A DNA stretch of 64,000 bases from Orientallactaga sibirica (Eukaryota; Chordata; Mammalia; Rodentia; Dipodidae). The number at the start of each line of letters is the position of its first letter. Position 1 is the stretch's first letter. Under the pieces are notes generated by a model that was not told the origin of the DNA, ran no database searches, and saw only the letters and a list, made by a program, of their open reading frames with translations. The DNA lies in the NCBI GenBank assembly GCA_036365145.1, contig JAEOAD010001943.1:372001-436000 (forward strand), given 5' to 3'. A program made the translations under genes and the position numbers. Positions 38,396-49,605 of the stretch are shown in pieces.

Positions 38396-38755
38396 ACTGT
38401 ACTATGTGAAATGAGTTAGTTCGGTTCTAGTAATCACTTGCTTTCCTACGAAGAAGGTTGAGTGCAGCAAGTTCAAACTTTCCTAGTTTGTGTAATCTGA
38501 CAAGATGTACAAGTTAGTGGATTCGCCTCATTTCTAAAGTAGTTTGTTCAGAAAACAAACATCTTCATTACTGAGCACTGTACTATGTGAAACGAGCTAG
38601 TTCGGTTCTAGGAATCACTTGCTTTCCTACGAAGAAGGTTGAGTGCAGCAAGTTCAAACTTTCCTAGTTTGTGCAATCTGACAAGATGTACAAGTTAGTG
38701 GATTCGCTTCATTTCTATAGTGGTTCCTTTAGAAAATAAACATCTTCAGTACTGA
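38396..38755. repeat. Recent single-monomer tandem duplication
   Basis: Two adjacent monomers both belong to the CTATGTGAAA class, which elsewhere is separated by at least three monomers. Both also carry AATCTGACAAGATG, where the class otherwise has AATCTAACAAG. A shared private G in adjacent copies supports duplication of a single monomer. Confidence 0.7.
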
Positions 38756-41700
38756 ATACTGTACTGTGTGAAATAAGTTAATTCGGTTTTAGGAATCAGT
38801 TTCCTTTCCACGAAGATGGTTGAGTGCAGCAAGTTCAAACTTTCCTTGTTAATTTACTCTAAAAAGATGGCCACGTTAGCAGATCACCTCATTTGTAAAG
38901 GAGTTTGTTGAGAAAATTAACATCTTCATTGCTGAACATTGTACTGTGTGAAATAAGCTCATTCGGTTCTAGGAATCACTTGCTTTCCTACACAGAAGGC
39001 TGAGTGCAGCAAGTTCAAGCTTTCCTTGTTAAAGTCATCTAAAAAGATGTACAACTTAGTAGATTCGCCTCATTTCTAAAGTAGTTTCTTAATAAAGGAA
39101 ACATCTTCAGTACCGAACACTGTACTGTGTGAAATAAGTTATTTTGCTTCTAGGAATCAGTTTAATTTCTACGAAGAAGGTTGAGTGCAGCCAGTTTAAA
39201 TTTTCCTAGTTTGTGTAATCTAACAAGATGTACAAGTTAGTGGGTTCGCCTCACTTCTAACGTAGGTCCTTTAGAAAAGAAACATCTTCAGTACCAAACA
39301 CTGTACTGTGTGAAATAAATGAATTCGCTTCCAGGAATCAATTTAATTTCTACAAAGATGTTTGAGTTTAGAAAGTTCAAACTTTCCTTGTTAATGTAAT
39401 CTAAAAAGATGTCCAAGTTAGTAGATTTGCCTCATTGGTAAAGTAGTTTGTTGAGAAAACAAACATCTTCATTGCCGAACATTGTATTGTGTGAACAAAG
39501 CTCATTCGGTTCTAGAATTCAGTTGCTTTCCTACAAAGAAGGGTGCGTGCAGCAAGTTCAAACTTTCCTTGTTAATGTAATCTAAAAAGATGCACAATTG
39601 AGTAGATTGGCCTCATTTCAAAAGTAGTTTCTTTAGAAAAGAAACATCTTCAGTACCGAACGCTGTACTGTGTGAAATAAGTTAATTCAGATCTAGGAAT
39701 CAGTTTAATTTCTATGAAGAAGGTTGAGTGCAGCAAGTCCAAACTTTCCTAGTTTGTGTAATCTAACAAGATGTACAAGTTAGTGGATTCGCCTCATTTC
39801 TAAAGTAATTTCTTTAGAAAAGAAACATCTTCGGTACCGAACACTGTACTGTGTGTAATAAATTAATTCGTTAATTGGAATCAGTTTAACTTCTACGAAG
39901 ACGTTTGAGTGCAGAAAGTTCAAACTTTCCTTGTTAATGTAATCTAAAAAGATGCCCCAGTTATTAGATTTGCCTCATTTTTAAAGTAGTTTGTTGAGAA
40001 AAGAAACATCTTCATTGCCGAACATTGTACTGTTTAAAAAAAGGAAATCGGATCTAGAATTCAGTTGCTTTCCTACAAAGACGGTTGAGTGCAGCAAGTT
40101 TAAACATTCCTTGTTAATGTAATCTAAAAAGATGCACAACATAGTTGATTGGCCTCATTTCTAAGGTAGTTTGTTCAGAAAACAAACATCTTCATTACCG
40201 AACACTGTACTATGTGAAACGAGATAGTTCGGTTCTAGGAATCACTTGCTTTCCTACGAAGAAAGTTGAGGGCAGCAAGTTCAAACTTTCCCAGTTTGTG
40301 TAATCTAACAAGATATACAAGTTAGTAGATTAGCGTCATTTCTGAAGTGGTTCCTTTACAAAACATACATCTTCAGGACTGAACACTGTACTGTGTGAAA
40401 TAAGATAATTCGGTTCTAGGAATCAGTTTCCTTTCCATGAAGATGGTTGAGTGCAGCAAGTTCAAACTTTCCTTGTTAATGTAATCTAAAAAGATGCACA
40501 ACTTAGTAGATTGGCCTCATTTCTAAAGTAGTTTCTTTAGAAAAGAAACATCTTCAGTACCGAACACTGTACTGTGTGAAATGTTAATTAGCTTCTAGGA
40601 ATCAGTTTAATTTCTACGAAGATGGTTGAGTGCAGCAAGTTCAAACTCTCCTTGTTAATGTAATCTAAAAAGATGGCCAAGGTAGGAGATTCGCCTCATT
40701 TGTAAAGTACTTTGTTGAGAAAACAAACATCTTCAATGCCAAACATTGTACTGTTGAAAATAAGCTCATTTGGTTCTATGAATCAGTTGCTTTCCTACAA
40801 AGAAGGTTGAGTGCAGCAAGTTCAAACTTTCCTTGTTAATGTAATCTAAAAAGATGCACAACTTAGTAGATTGGCCTCATTTCTAAGGTAGTTTGTTTAG
40901 AAAACAAACATCTTCATTAAGGAACACTATACTATGTGAAATGGGCTAGTTCGGTTCTAGGAATCACTTGCTTTCCTACGAAGAAGGTTGAGTGCAGCAA
41001 GTTCAAACTTTCCTTGTTAATGTAATCTAAAAAGATGACCAAGTTAGGAGATTCGCCTCATTTGTAAAGTACTTTGTTGAGAAAACAAACATCTTCATTG
41101 CCGAACATTGTACTGTGTGAAATAAGCTCATTCGTTTCTATGAACCAGTTGCTTTCCTACAAAGAAGGTTGAATGCAGCAAGTTGAAACTTTCCTTGTTA
41201 ATGTAATCTAAAAAGATGGCCAAGTTAGGAGATTCGCCTCATTTGTAACTTACTTTGTTGAGAAAACAAACATCTTCATTGCCGAACATTGTACTGTGTG
41301 AAATAAGCTCATTCGGTTCTAGGAATCACTTGCTTTCTTCCAAAGAAGGCTGAGTGCTGCAAGTTCAACTTTCCTTGTTAGTGTAATGTGAAAAGATGCA
41401 CAACTTAGTAGATTGGCCCCATTTCTAAAGTAGTTTCTTTAGAAAAGAAACATCTTCATTCCCGAACAGTGTACTGTGTGAAATAAGGTAATTCGCTTCT
41501 AGGAATCAGTTTAATTTCTACGAAGACGGTTGAGTGCAGCAAGTTCAAACTTTCCTTGTTAATGTAATCTAAAAAGATGTCCAAGTTAGTAGATTCGTCT
41601 CATTTGTGAAGTAGTTTGTTGAGAAAACAAACATCTTCACTGCCAAACATTGGACTGTGTGAAATAACCTCATTCGTTTTAGGAATCAGTTGCTTTCGTA

Positions 41701-42649
41701 CAAAGAAGGTTGAGTGCAGCAAGTTCAAACTTTCCTTGTTAATGTAATCTAAAAAGATGCACAACTTTGCAGATTGGCCTCATTTCTAAAGTAGTTTCTT
41801 TAGAAAAGAAACATCTTCACTACCGAACAATGTACTGTGTGAAATAAGTTAATTCGCTTCTAGGAATCAGTTTAATTTCTATGAAGAAGGTTGAGTGCAG
41901 CAAGTTCAAACATTCCTATTTTGTGTAATCTAACGAGATGTACAAGTTAGTGGATTCGCCTCATTTCAGAAGTAGTTTCTTTAGAAAAGAAACATCTTCA
42001 GTACCGAATTCTGTACTGTGTGAAATAAGTTAATTCGCTTCTAGGAATCAGTTTAATTTCTACGAAGATGGTTGTGTGCAGCAAGTTCAAACTTTCCTTG
42101 TTAATGTAATCTAAAAAGATGGCCAAGTTAGTAGATTCACCTCATTTGTAAAGTAGTTTGTTGAGAAAACAAACATCTTCATTGCCAAACACTGTACTAT
42201 GTGAAATGAGCTAGTTCGGTTCTAGGAATCACTTGCTTTCCTACGAAGAAGGTTGAGTGCAGCAAGTTCAAACTTTCCCAGTTTGTGTAATCTGAAAAGA
42301 TGTACAAGTTAGTGGATTTGCGTCATTTCTAAAGTGCTTCCTTTAGAAAACAAACATCTTCAGTACTGAACACTGTACTGTGTGAAATAAGTTAATTCGG
42401 TTCTAGGAATCAGTTTCCTTTCCACTAAGATGATTGAGTGCAGCTTGTTCAAACTTCCCTTGTTAATGTAATCTGAAAAGATGGCCCAGTTAGCAGATTC
42501 ACCTCATTTGTAAAGTAGTTTGTTGAGAAAATTAACATCTTCATTGCTGAACATTGTACTGTGTGAAATAAGCTCATTCGGTTCTAGGAATCAGTTGCTT
42601 TCCTACAAAGAAGGGTGAGTGCAGCAAGTGCAAACTTTGCTTGTTAATG

Positions 42650-45092
42650 TAATCTAAAAAGATGCATAACTTAGTAGATTGGCCTCATTTCTAATGTAGT
42701 TTGTTTAGAAAACAAACATCTTCATTACCGAACACTATACTATGTGAAATGAGCTAGATCGGTTTTAGGAAACACTTGCTTTCCTACGAAGAAGGTTGAG
42801 TGAAGCAAGTTCAAACTTTCCTAGTTTGTGTAATCTAACAAGATGTACAAGTTAGTGGATTCGCATCATTTCTAACGTAGTTTCTTTAGAAAACAAACAT
42901 CTTCAGTACCGAACACTGAACTGCGTGAAATAAGATAATTCGGTTCTGGGAATCAGGTTCCTTTCTACAAAGATGGTTGAGTTTAGCAAGTTCAAAATTT
43001 CCTTGTTAATGTCATCTAAAAAGATGTCCAAGTTAGCAGACTCACCTCATTTCTAAAGTAGTGTCTTTAGAAAACAAACCTTCATTGCCAAACATTGTAC
43101 TGTGTGAAATGAGCTAATTCAGTTCTAGGAATCAGTTTATTTTCTACGAAGACATTTGAGTTTAACAAGTTCAAACGTTCCCTGTTAATATAATCTAAAA
43201 AGATGTCCAAGTTAGTAGATTTGCCTCATTTGTAAAGTAGTTTGTTGAGAAAACAAACATCTTCATTGGCCGAACATTGTACTGTGTGATAAAAGCTAAT
43301 TCGGATATAGAATTCAGTTGCTTTCCTACAAAGACGATTGAGTGCAGCAAATTCAAACATTCCTTGTTAATGCAATCTAAAAAGATGCACAACTTAATGG
43401 ATTCACCTCATTTCTAAAGTAATTTCTTTAGAAAAGAAAGATCTTCAGTACCGAACAGTGTACTGTGTGAAATGAGTTAATTCGCTTCTAGGAATCAGTT
43501 TAATTTCTACGAAGATGGTTCAGTGCAGCAAGTTCAAACTTTCCTTGTTAATGCAATCTAAGAAGATGGCCAAGTTAGTAGATTCATCTCCTTTTTAAAG
43601 TAGTTTGTTGAGAAAACAAACATCTTCATTGCCGAACATTGTACTGTGTGAAAAAAGCTAATTCGTATCTAGAATTCAGTTCCTTTCCTACAAAGACGGT
43701 TGAGTGCAGGATGTTCAAACATTCCTTGTCAATGTATTCTAAAAAGATGCACAACTTAGTGGATTCGCCTCATTTCTAAAGTAATTTCTTTAGAAAAGAA
43801 ACATCTTCAGTTCCGAACACTGTATGGTGTGAAATAAGTTAATTCGGTTCTAGGAATCAGTTTAATTTCTTAGAAGATGGTTGAGGGCTGCAAGTTCAAA
43901 CTTTCCTTGTTAATGTAATCTAAAAAGATGTCCAAGTTAGTCGATTCGACTCATTTCTAAAGTAGTTTCTTTAGAAAACAAACCTTCATTGCCAAACATT
44001 GTACTGTGTGAAATGAGCTAATTCGGTTCTAGGAATCAGTTTACTTTCTACGAAGATGGTTGAGTTTAGCAACGTCAAACTTTACTTGGTAATGTAATCT
44101 AAAAAGATGTCCAAGTTAGCAGATTTGCCTCATTGGTAAAGTAGTTTGTTGAGAAAACAAACATCTTCATTGCCGAACATTGTATTGTGTGAAATAAGCT
44201 CATTAGGTTCTAGAATTCAGTTGCTTTCCTACAAAGACGGTTGAGTGCAGCAAGTTCAAACTTTCCTTGTTAATGTAATCTGAAATGATGCACAACTTAG
44301 TAGATTTTCCTCATTTCTAAAGTAGTTTTTTAAGAAACCAAACATCTTCATTACCGAACACTGTACTATGTGAAATGAGCTAGTTCGGTTCTAGGAATCA
44401 CTTGCTTTCCTACGAAGAAGGTTGAGTGCAGCAAGTTCAAAGTTTCCTAGTTTGTGCAATCTAACAAGATGTACAAGTTAGTGGATTCGTCGTTTCTAAA
44501 CTGGTTTTTTTTAGAAAACAAACATCTTCAGTACTTAACACTGCACTGTGTGAAATAAGTTAATTTGGTTCTAGGAATCAGTATCCTTTCTACGAAGATG
44601 GTTGAGTGCAGCAAGTTCAAACTTTCCTTGTTAATGTAATCTGAAAAGATGGCCAAGTTAGCAGATTCACCTCATTTTTAAATTAGTTTTTTGAGAAAAC
44701 AAACATCTTCATTGCCGAACATTGTACTGTGTGAAATAAGCTCATTCGGTTCTAGGAATCAGTTGCTTTCCTACAAAGAAGGTTGAATGGAGCAAGGTCA
44801 AACGTTCCTTGTTAATGTAATCTAAAAAGATGCACAACTTAGTTGATTGGCCTCATTTCTAAAGTAGTTTGTTTAGAAAAGAAACATCTTCAGTTCTGAA
44901 CACTGCACTGTGTGAAATAAGTTAGTTCGTTTCTAGGAATCAGTTTAATTTCTACGAAGATGGTTGAGTGCAGCAAGTTCAAACTTTCCTTGTTAATGTT
45001 ATCTACAAAGATGGCCAAGGTAGTAGATTCACCTCATTTGTAAAGTAGTTTGTTGACAAAACAAACATCTTCATTGCCACACATTGTACTGT
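42650..45092. repeat. Duplicated block C, shared with blocks A and B
   Basis: The left part (to about 44280) is colinear with 31.84-33.46 kb at an offset of about 10814. The part from about 43110 rightwards is colinear with 19.375-21.365 kb at an offset of about 23738. Block C therefore spans the whole module, while A and B hold its right and left portions with an overlap of about six monomers. It differs from A at small sites, such as a short deletion giving ATTCGTCGTTTC near 44487. Confidence 0.82.
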
Positions 45093-46680
45093 GTAAAAAA
45101 AGCTAATTCGGTTCTAGAATTCAGTTGCTTTCCTACGAAGAGGGATGAGTGCAGCAAGTTTAAATTTTCATTGTAGTGTAATCTAAAAAGATGCACAACT
45201 TAATACATTGGCCTCATATCTAAAGTAGTTTCTTTAGAAAAGACACATCTTCAGTACTGAACACTGTACTGTGAAATAAGTTAATTCGCTTCTAGGAATC
45301 AGTTTAATTTCTACGAAGAAGGTTGAGTGCAGCAAGTTCAAACTTTCCTAGGTTGTGTGATCTAACAAGATATACAAGTTAGTGGATTCGCCTCATTTCC
45401 AATGTAGTTTCTTTAGAAAAGAAACATCTTCAGTACTGAACACTGTACTGTGTGAAATAAGTTAATTCGGTTCTAGGAATCAGTTTAATTTCTACGAAGA
45501 TGGTTGAGTTCAGCAACTTCAAACTTTCCTTGTTAATATAATCTAAAAGGATTTCCAAGTTAGCTGATTCACCTAATTTGTAAAGTAGTTTGTTGACAAA
45601 ATTAACATCTTCATTGCCGAACATTGTACTGTGTGAAATAAGCTCATTCGGTACTAGGAATCACTTGCTTTCCTACAAAGAAGGTTGAGTGCAGCAAGTT
45701 CAAACTTTCCTTGTTAATGTAATCTAAAAATATGCACAACGTAGTAGATTGGCCTCATTTCCAAAGTAGTTTCTTTAGAAAAGAAACATCTTCAGTACCG
45801 AACACTGTACTGTGCGAAATGTTAATTCGCTTCTAGGATTCAGTTTAATTTCTACGAGACGGTTGAGTGCAGCAAGTTCAAACTTTCCTTGTTAATGTAA
45901 TGTAAAAAGATGGCCAAGTTAGTAGATTCGCCTCATTTGTAAATTACTTTGTTGAGAAAAAAAAAACATCTTCATTGTAGAACATTGTACTGTGTGAAAT
46001 AAGCTCATTCGGTTCTAGAAATCAGTTGCTTTCCAACAAAGAAGTTTGAGTGCAGCAAGTTCAAACTTTCCTAGTTAATGTAATCAGAAAAGATGCACAA
46101 CTTAGTAGATTGGACTCATTTCTAAAGTAGTTTGTTTAGAAAACAAACATCTTCATTACCGAACATTGTACTATGTAAAATGATGTAGTTCGATTCTAGG
46201 AATCACTTGCTTTCCAACGAAGAACGTAGAGTGCAGCAAGATCAAACTTTCTTAGTTTCGGTAATCTAACAAGATGTACAAGTTAGTGGATTTGCGTCGT
46301 TTCTAAAGAGGTTTCTTAAGAAAACAAACATCTTCAGTCCTGAACACTGTACTGTGTGAAATAAGTTAATTCGGTTCTAGGAATCAGTTTCCTTTCTACG
46401 AAGATGGTTGAGTGCAGCAAGTTCCATCTTTCCTTGTTAATGTAATCTAAAAAGATGGCCAAGTTAGCAGATTCACCTAATTTGTAAAGTAGTTTGTTGA
46501 GAAAATGAACATATTCATTGCCGAACATTATACTGTGTGCAATAAGCTCATTCGGTTCTAGTAATCACTTGCTTTCCTACAAAGAAGGTTGAGTGCAGCA
46601 AGTTCAAACTTTCCTTGTTAATGTAATCTATAAGGATGCACAACTTAGTAGATTGGCCTCATTTCTAAAGTAGTTTCTTG
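45093..46680. repeat. Duplicated block E, copy 1 (partner at 49.6 kb)
   Basis: About nine monomers match 49606-51193 at a constant offset of 4513 bp, with roughly twenty substitutions and no net length change by eye. Shared oddities include AAGAGGGATGAG with TTTTCATTGTAGTG, a run of ten A in GAGAAAAAAAAAACATC, TTCTACGAGACGG with one codon-length gap, and AACGTAGAGTGC. The short antisense open frames that occur in both copies reflect this duplication and not conserved coding. Confidence 0.92.
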
Positions 46681-47760
46681 AGAAAAGAAACATCTTCAGT
46701 ACCGAACATTGTACTATGTGAAATAAGCTAGTTCGGTTCTAGGAATCACTTGCTTTTCTACGACGAAGTTTGAGTGTACCAAGTTCAAACTTTCCTAGTT
46801 TGTGTAATCTAACAAGATGTACAAGTTAGTGGATTCACGTCATTTCTAATGTAGTTTCTTTAGAAAAGAAACATCTTCAGTACCGAACACTATATTGTGT
46901 GAAATAAGTTAATTCGCTTCTAGGAACCAGTTTAATTTCTACGAAGACGGTTGAGTGCAGCAAGTTCAAACTTTCCTTGTTAATGTAATCTAAAAGGTGT
47001 CCAATTTAGTAGATTCGCCTCATTTGTAAGGTAGTTTTTTGAGAAAACAAACATCTTCATTGCCAAACATTGTACTGTGTGAAATAAGCTCATTTGGTTC
47101 TAGGAATCAGTTGCTTTCCTACAAAGAAGGTTGAGTGCAGCAAGTTCAAACTTTCCTTGTTAATATAATCTGAAAAGATGCACAACTTAGGAGATTGGCC
47201 TCATTTCTAAAACAGTTTGTTTAGAAAACAAACATCTTCATTACCGCACACTGTACTATGTGAAATGAGCTAGTTCGGTTCCAGGAATCACTTGCTTTCC
47301 TACGAAGAAGGTTGAGTGCAGCAAGTTCAAACTTTCCTAGTTTGTGTAATCTAACAAGATATACAAGTTAGTGGATTCACGTCGTTTCTAAAGTGGTTTC
47401 TTTAGAAAACAAACATCTTCAGTACTGAACACTGTACTGTTTGAAATAAGTTAATTCGCTTCTATGAATCAGTTTAATTTCTACGAAGACGGTTGAGTGC
47501 AGAAAGTTCAAACTTTCCTTGTTAATGTAATCTAAAAACATGGCGAAGTTAGCAGATTCGCCTCATTTGTAAAGTACTTTGTTGAGAAAACAAACATCTT
47601 CATTGCCGAACATTGTACTGTGTGAAATAAGCTCATTCGGTTCTAGGAATCAGTTGCTTTCCTTCAAAGAAGGTTGAGTGCAATAAATTCAAATTTTCCT
47701 TGTTAATGTAATCTCAAAAGATGCACAACTTAGTAGATTGGACTCATTTCTAACGTAGTT

Positions 47761-48978
47761 TGTTTAGAAAACAAACATCTTCATTACCGAACACGGTACT
47801 ATGTAAAATGATGTAGTTTGATTCTAGGTATAACTTGCTTTCCTACGAAGAAGGGTGAGTGCAGCAAGTTCAAACTTTCCTAGTTTGTGTAATCTAACAA
47901 GATGTACAAGATAGTGGATTTGTGTCGTTTCTAAAGTGGTTTCTTTAGAAAACCTACATCTTCAGTACCGAACATTGTACTGTGAGAAATAAGTTAATTC
48001 ACTTCTATTAATCAGATTAATTTCTACGAAGAAGGTTGAGTGCAGAAAGTTCAAATTTTCCTAGTTTGTGTAATCTAACAAGATGTACAAGTTAGTGGTT
48101 TTGCCTCATTTCTAACGTAGTTCTTTTAGAAAAGAAACATCTTCAGTACAAAACACTGTACTGTGTGAAATAAGTTAATTTGCTTCTAAGAATCAGTTTA
48201 ATTTCTATGAAGATGATTTTGTTTAGCAAGTTCAAACTTTCCTTGTTAATGTAATCTAAAAAGATGTCCAAGTTAGCAGATTTGCCTCATTGGTAAAGTA
48301 GTTTGGTGTGAAAACAAACATCTTCTTTGCCGAACATTGTACTGTGTGAAATAAGCTCATTCGGTTCTAGGAATCAGTTGCTTTCCTACAAAGAAGGTTG
48401 AGTGGAGCAAGGTCAAACGTTCCTTGTTAATGTAATCTAAAAAGATGCACAACTTAGTTGATTGGCCTCTTTTCTAAAGTAGGTTGTTTAGAAAACAAAC
48501 ATCTTCTTTATCAAACACTGTACTATGTGAAATGAGCTAGTTCGGTTCTAGGAATCACTTGCTTTCCTACGAAGAAGGTTGAGTGCAGCAAGTTGAAATT
48601 TTCTTGTTAATGTAATCTAAAAAGATGCACAACGTAGTAGATTGGCCTCATTTCTAAAGTAGTTTCTTTAGGAAAGAAACATCTTCAGTACCAAACACTG
48701 TACTGTGTGAAATGTTAATTAGCTTCTAGGAATCATTTTAATTTCTACGAAGATGATTGAGTGCAGCAAGTTCAAACTCTCCTTGTTAATGTAATCTAAA
48801 AAGATGGCCAAGGTAGAAGATTCGCCTCATTTGTAAAGTACATTGTTGAGAAAACAAACATCTTCATTGCCGAACATTGTACTGTGTGGAATAAGCACAT
48901 TCGGTTCTATGAATCAGTTGCTTTCCTACAAAGAATGTTGAGTGCAGCAAGTTCAAACTTTCCTTGTTAATGTAATCT
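47761..48978. repeat. Duplicated block F, copy 1 (partner at 54.55 kb)
   Basis: Seven monomers match 54546 to about 55765 at an offset of about 6785 bp. Shared rare features are GTAAAATGATGTAG, AAGAAGGGTGAGTGC, GGAGCAAGGTCA, GAATCATTTTAATTTC or its close variant, and GTGTGGAATAAGC. The partner continues through the SINE position without an insertion, so it supplies an empty site. Confidence 0.82.
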
Positions 48979-48994
48979 AAAAAGATGCACAACT
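48979..48994. repeat. Left target-site duplication of the SINE
   Basis: AAAAAGATGCACAACT directly precedes the SINE. It matches AAAAAGAAGCGCAACT at 49157-49172 at 14 of 16 positions. Because the left copy is the ordinary satellite sequence, both mismatches arose in the right copy or in its A-rich junction. Confidence 0.8.
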
Positions 48995-49007
48995 AAGCCG
49001 GGCGTGG

Positions 49008-49018
49008 TGGCACATGCC
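49008..49018 (+). promoter_or_regulatory. Putative pol III A box of the SINE
   Basis: TGGCACATGCC lies where 7SL-derived SINEs carry their A box, about ten bases inside the 5' end. It resembles the Alu/B1 form with a few substitutions. Whether it still works is not shown. Confidence 0.6.
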
Positions 49019-49063
49019 TTTAATCCCAGCACTCGGGAGGCAGAGGTAGGAGGATCGCCATGA

Positions 49064-49072
49064 GTTCGAGGC
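49064..49072 (+). promoter_or_regulatory. Pol III B box of the SINE
   Basis: GTTCGAGGC fits the B-box pattern GWTCRANNC and lies about 45 bases after the A box, close to the usual spacing in B1 and Alu elements. Both boxes together would form a type 2 internal pol III promoter. Confidence 0.75.
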
Positions 49073-49156
49073 CCCCCTGAGAGTACATAGTTAATTCCAG
49101 GTCAGCCTGGACCAGAGTGAAACCCTACCTCGAAAAAACAAAACAAAACAACACAA

Positions 49157-49172
49157 AAAAAGAAGCGCAACT
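49157..49172. repeat. Right target-site duplication of the SINE
   Basis: AAAAAGAAGCGCAACT follows the A-rich tail and repeats the 16 bp left of the element with two differences. Satellite sequence resumes at TAGGACATTGGCC in the expected register. Some of the leading A may belong to the tail. Confidence 0.75.
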
Positions 49173-49605
49173 TAGGACATTGGCCTCATTTCTAAAGTAG
49201 TTTGTTTAGAAAACAAACATCTTCATTACCGAACACTGTACTATGTGAAATGAGCTAGTTCGGTTCTAGGGATCACTTGCTTTCCTACGAAGAAGGTTGA
49301 GTGCAGCAAGTTCAAACTTTCCTTGTTAATGTAATCTGAAATGATGCACAACTTAGTAGATTGGCCTCATATCTAAGTAGTTTCTTTAGAAAAGAAACTT
49401 CTTCAGTACCAAACAATGTACTGTGTGAAATAAGTTAATTCGCTTCTAGGAATCAGTTTAATTTCTACGAAGATGGTTGAGTGCAGCAAGTTCAGACTTT
49501 CCTTGTTAATGTAATGGAAAAAGATGGCCAAGTTAGAAGATTCGCCTCATTTGTAAAGTAGTTTGTTGAGAAAACAAACATCTTCATTTCCGAACATTGT
49601 ACTGT
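49173..49605. repeat. Diverged satellite right of the SINE
   Basis: Just over two monomers of the old classes. The segment with CTCATATCTAAGTAG and GAAACTTCTTCAGTACC (about 49368-49410) is shared with about 33500, showing that the same small module was used at two sites. Confidence 0.88.

Larger units (their letters stand above)
33466..42649. repeat. Diverged satellite, mixed classes
   Basis: About 51 monomers of the old classes, all in one orientation. Local oddities, listed separately, are a 37-bp partial duplication at 33.83-33.90 kb, two deletions at 35.27-35.35 kb and a single-monomer duplication at 38.39-38.75 kb. A short deletion also gives AACATTGTGAAATGTGC at about 38220. There is no gene-like open frame and no element other than the satellite. 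Confidence 0.9.
46681..48994. repeat. Diverged satellite left of the SINE
   Basis: About 13 monomers. From about 47.76 kb the sequence is colinear with 54.55 kb at offset 6785. From about 46.7 kb it is also colinear, at offset about 9744, with 56.4 kb onward. Marker features include GTAAAATGATGTAG with TTTGATTCTAGG, CTTCTATTAATCAGATTAA and ATCTTCTTTATCAAAC. The stretch ends at the SINE insertion point. Confidence 0.88.
48995..49161 (+). mobile_element. B1-type SINE (7SL-derived), rodent
   Basis: The element begins GCCGGGCGTGGTGGCACATG at 48997, continues through TTTAATCCCAGCACTCGGG, and carries GAGTTCGAGGC in the middle. It has the two related halves of the B1 internal duplication (about 49071-49099 and 49101-49129, with CCTGAGAGTACATAG and CCTGGACCAGAGTG). 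It ends CCCTACCTCG followed by an A-rich tail of AAAAAACA/AAACA units from 49133. Its length of about 140 bp plus tail suits a B1 monomer. It is non-autonomous and would have been mobilised by LINE-1 enzymes (family knowledge). Substitutions such as GCCCCCCTGAG suggest it is not brand new. It is the only interspersed element in the window and the clearest taxonomic clue. Confidence 0.95.

Noticed and set aside
48995..49161. tRNA gene or tRNA-derived SINE
   Set aside because: The B-box-like GTTCGAGGC could suggest a tRNA, but the GCCGGGCGTGGTGG start, the CCCAGCACTCGGG segment and the B1-type internal duplication show 7SL origin. There is no tRNA fold.
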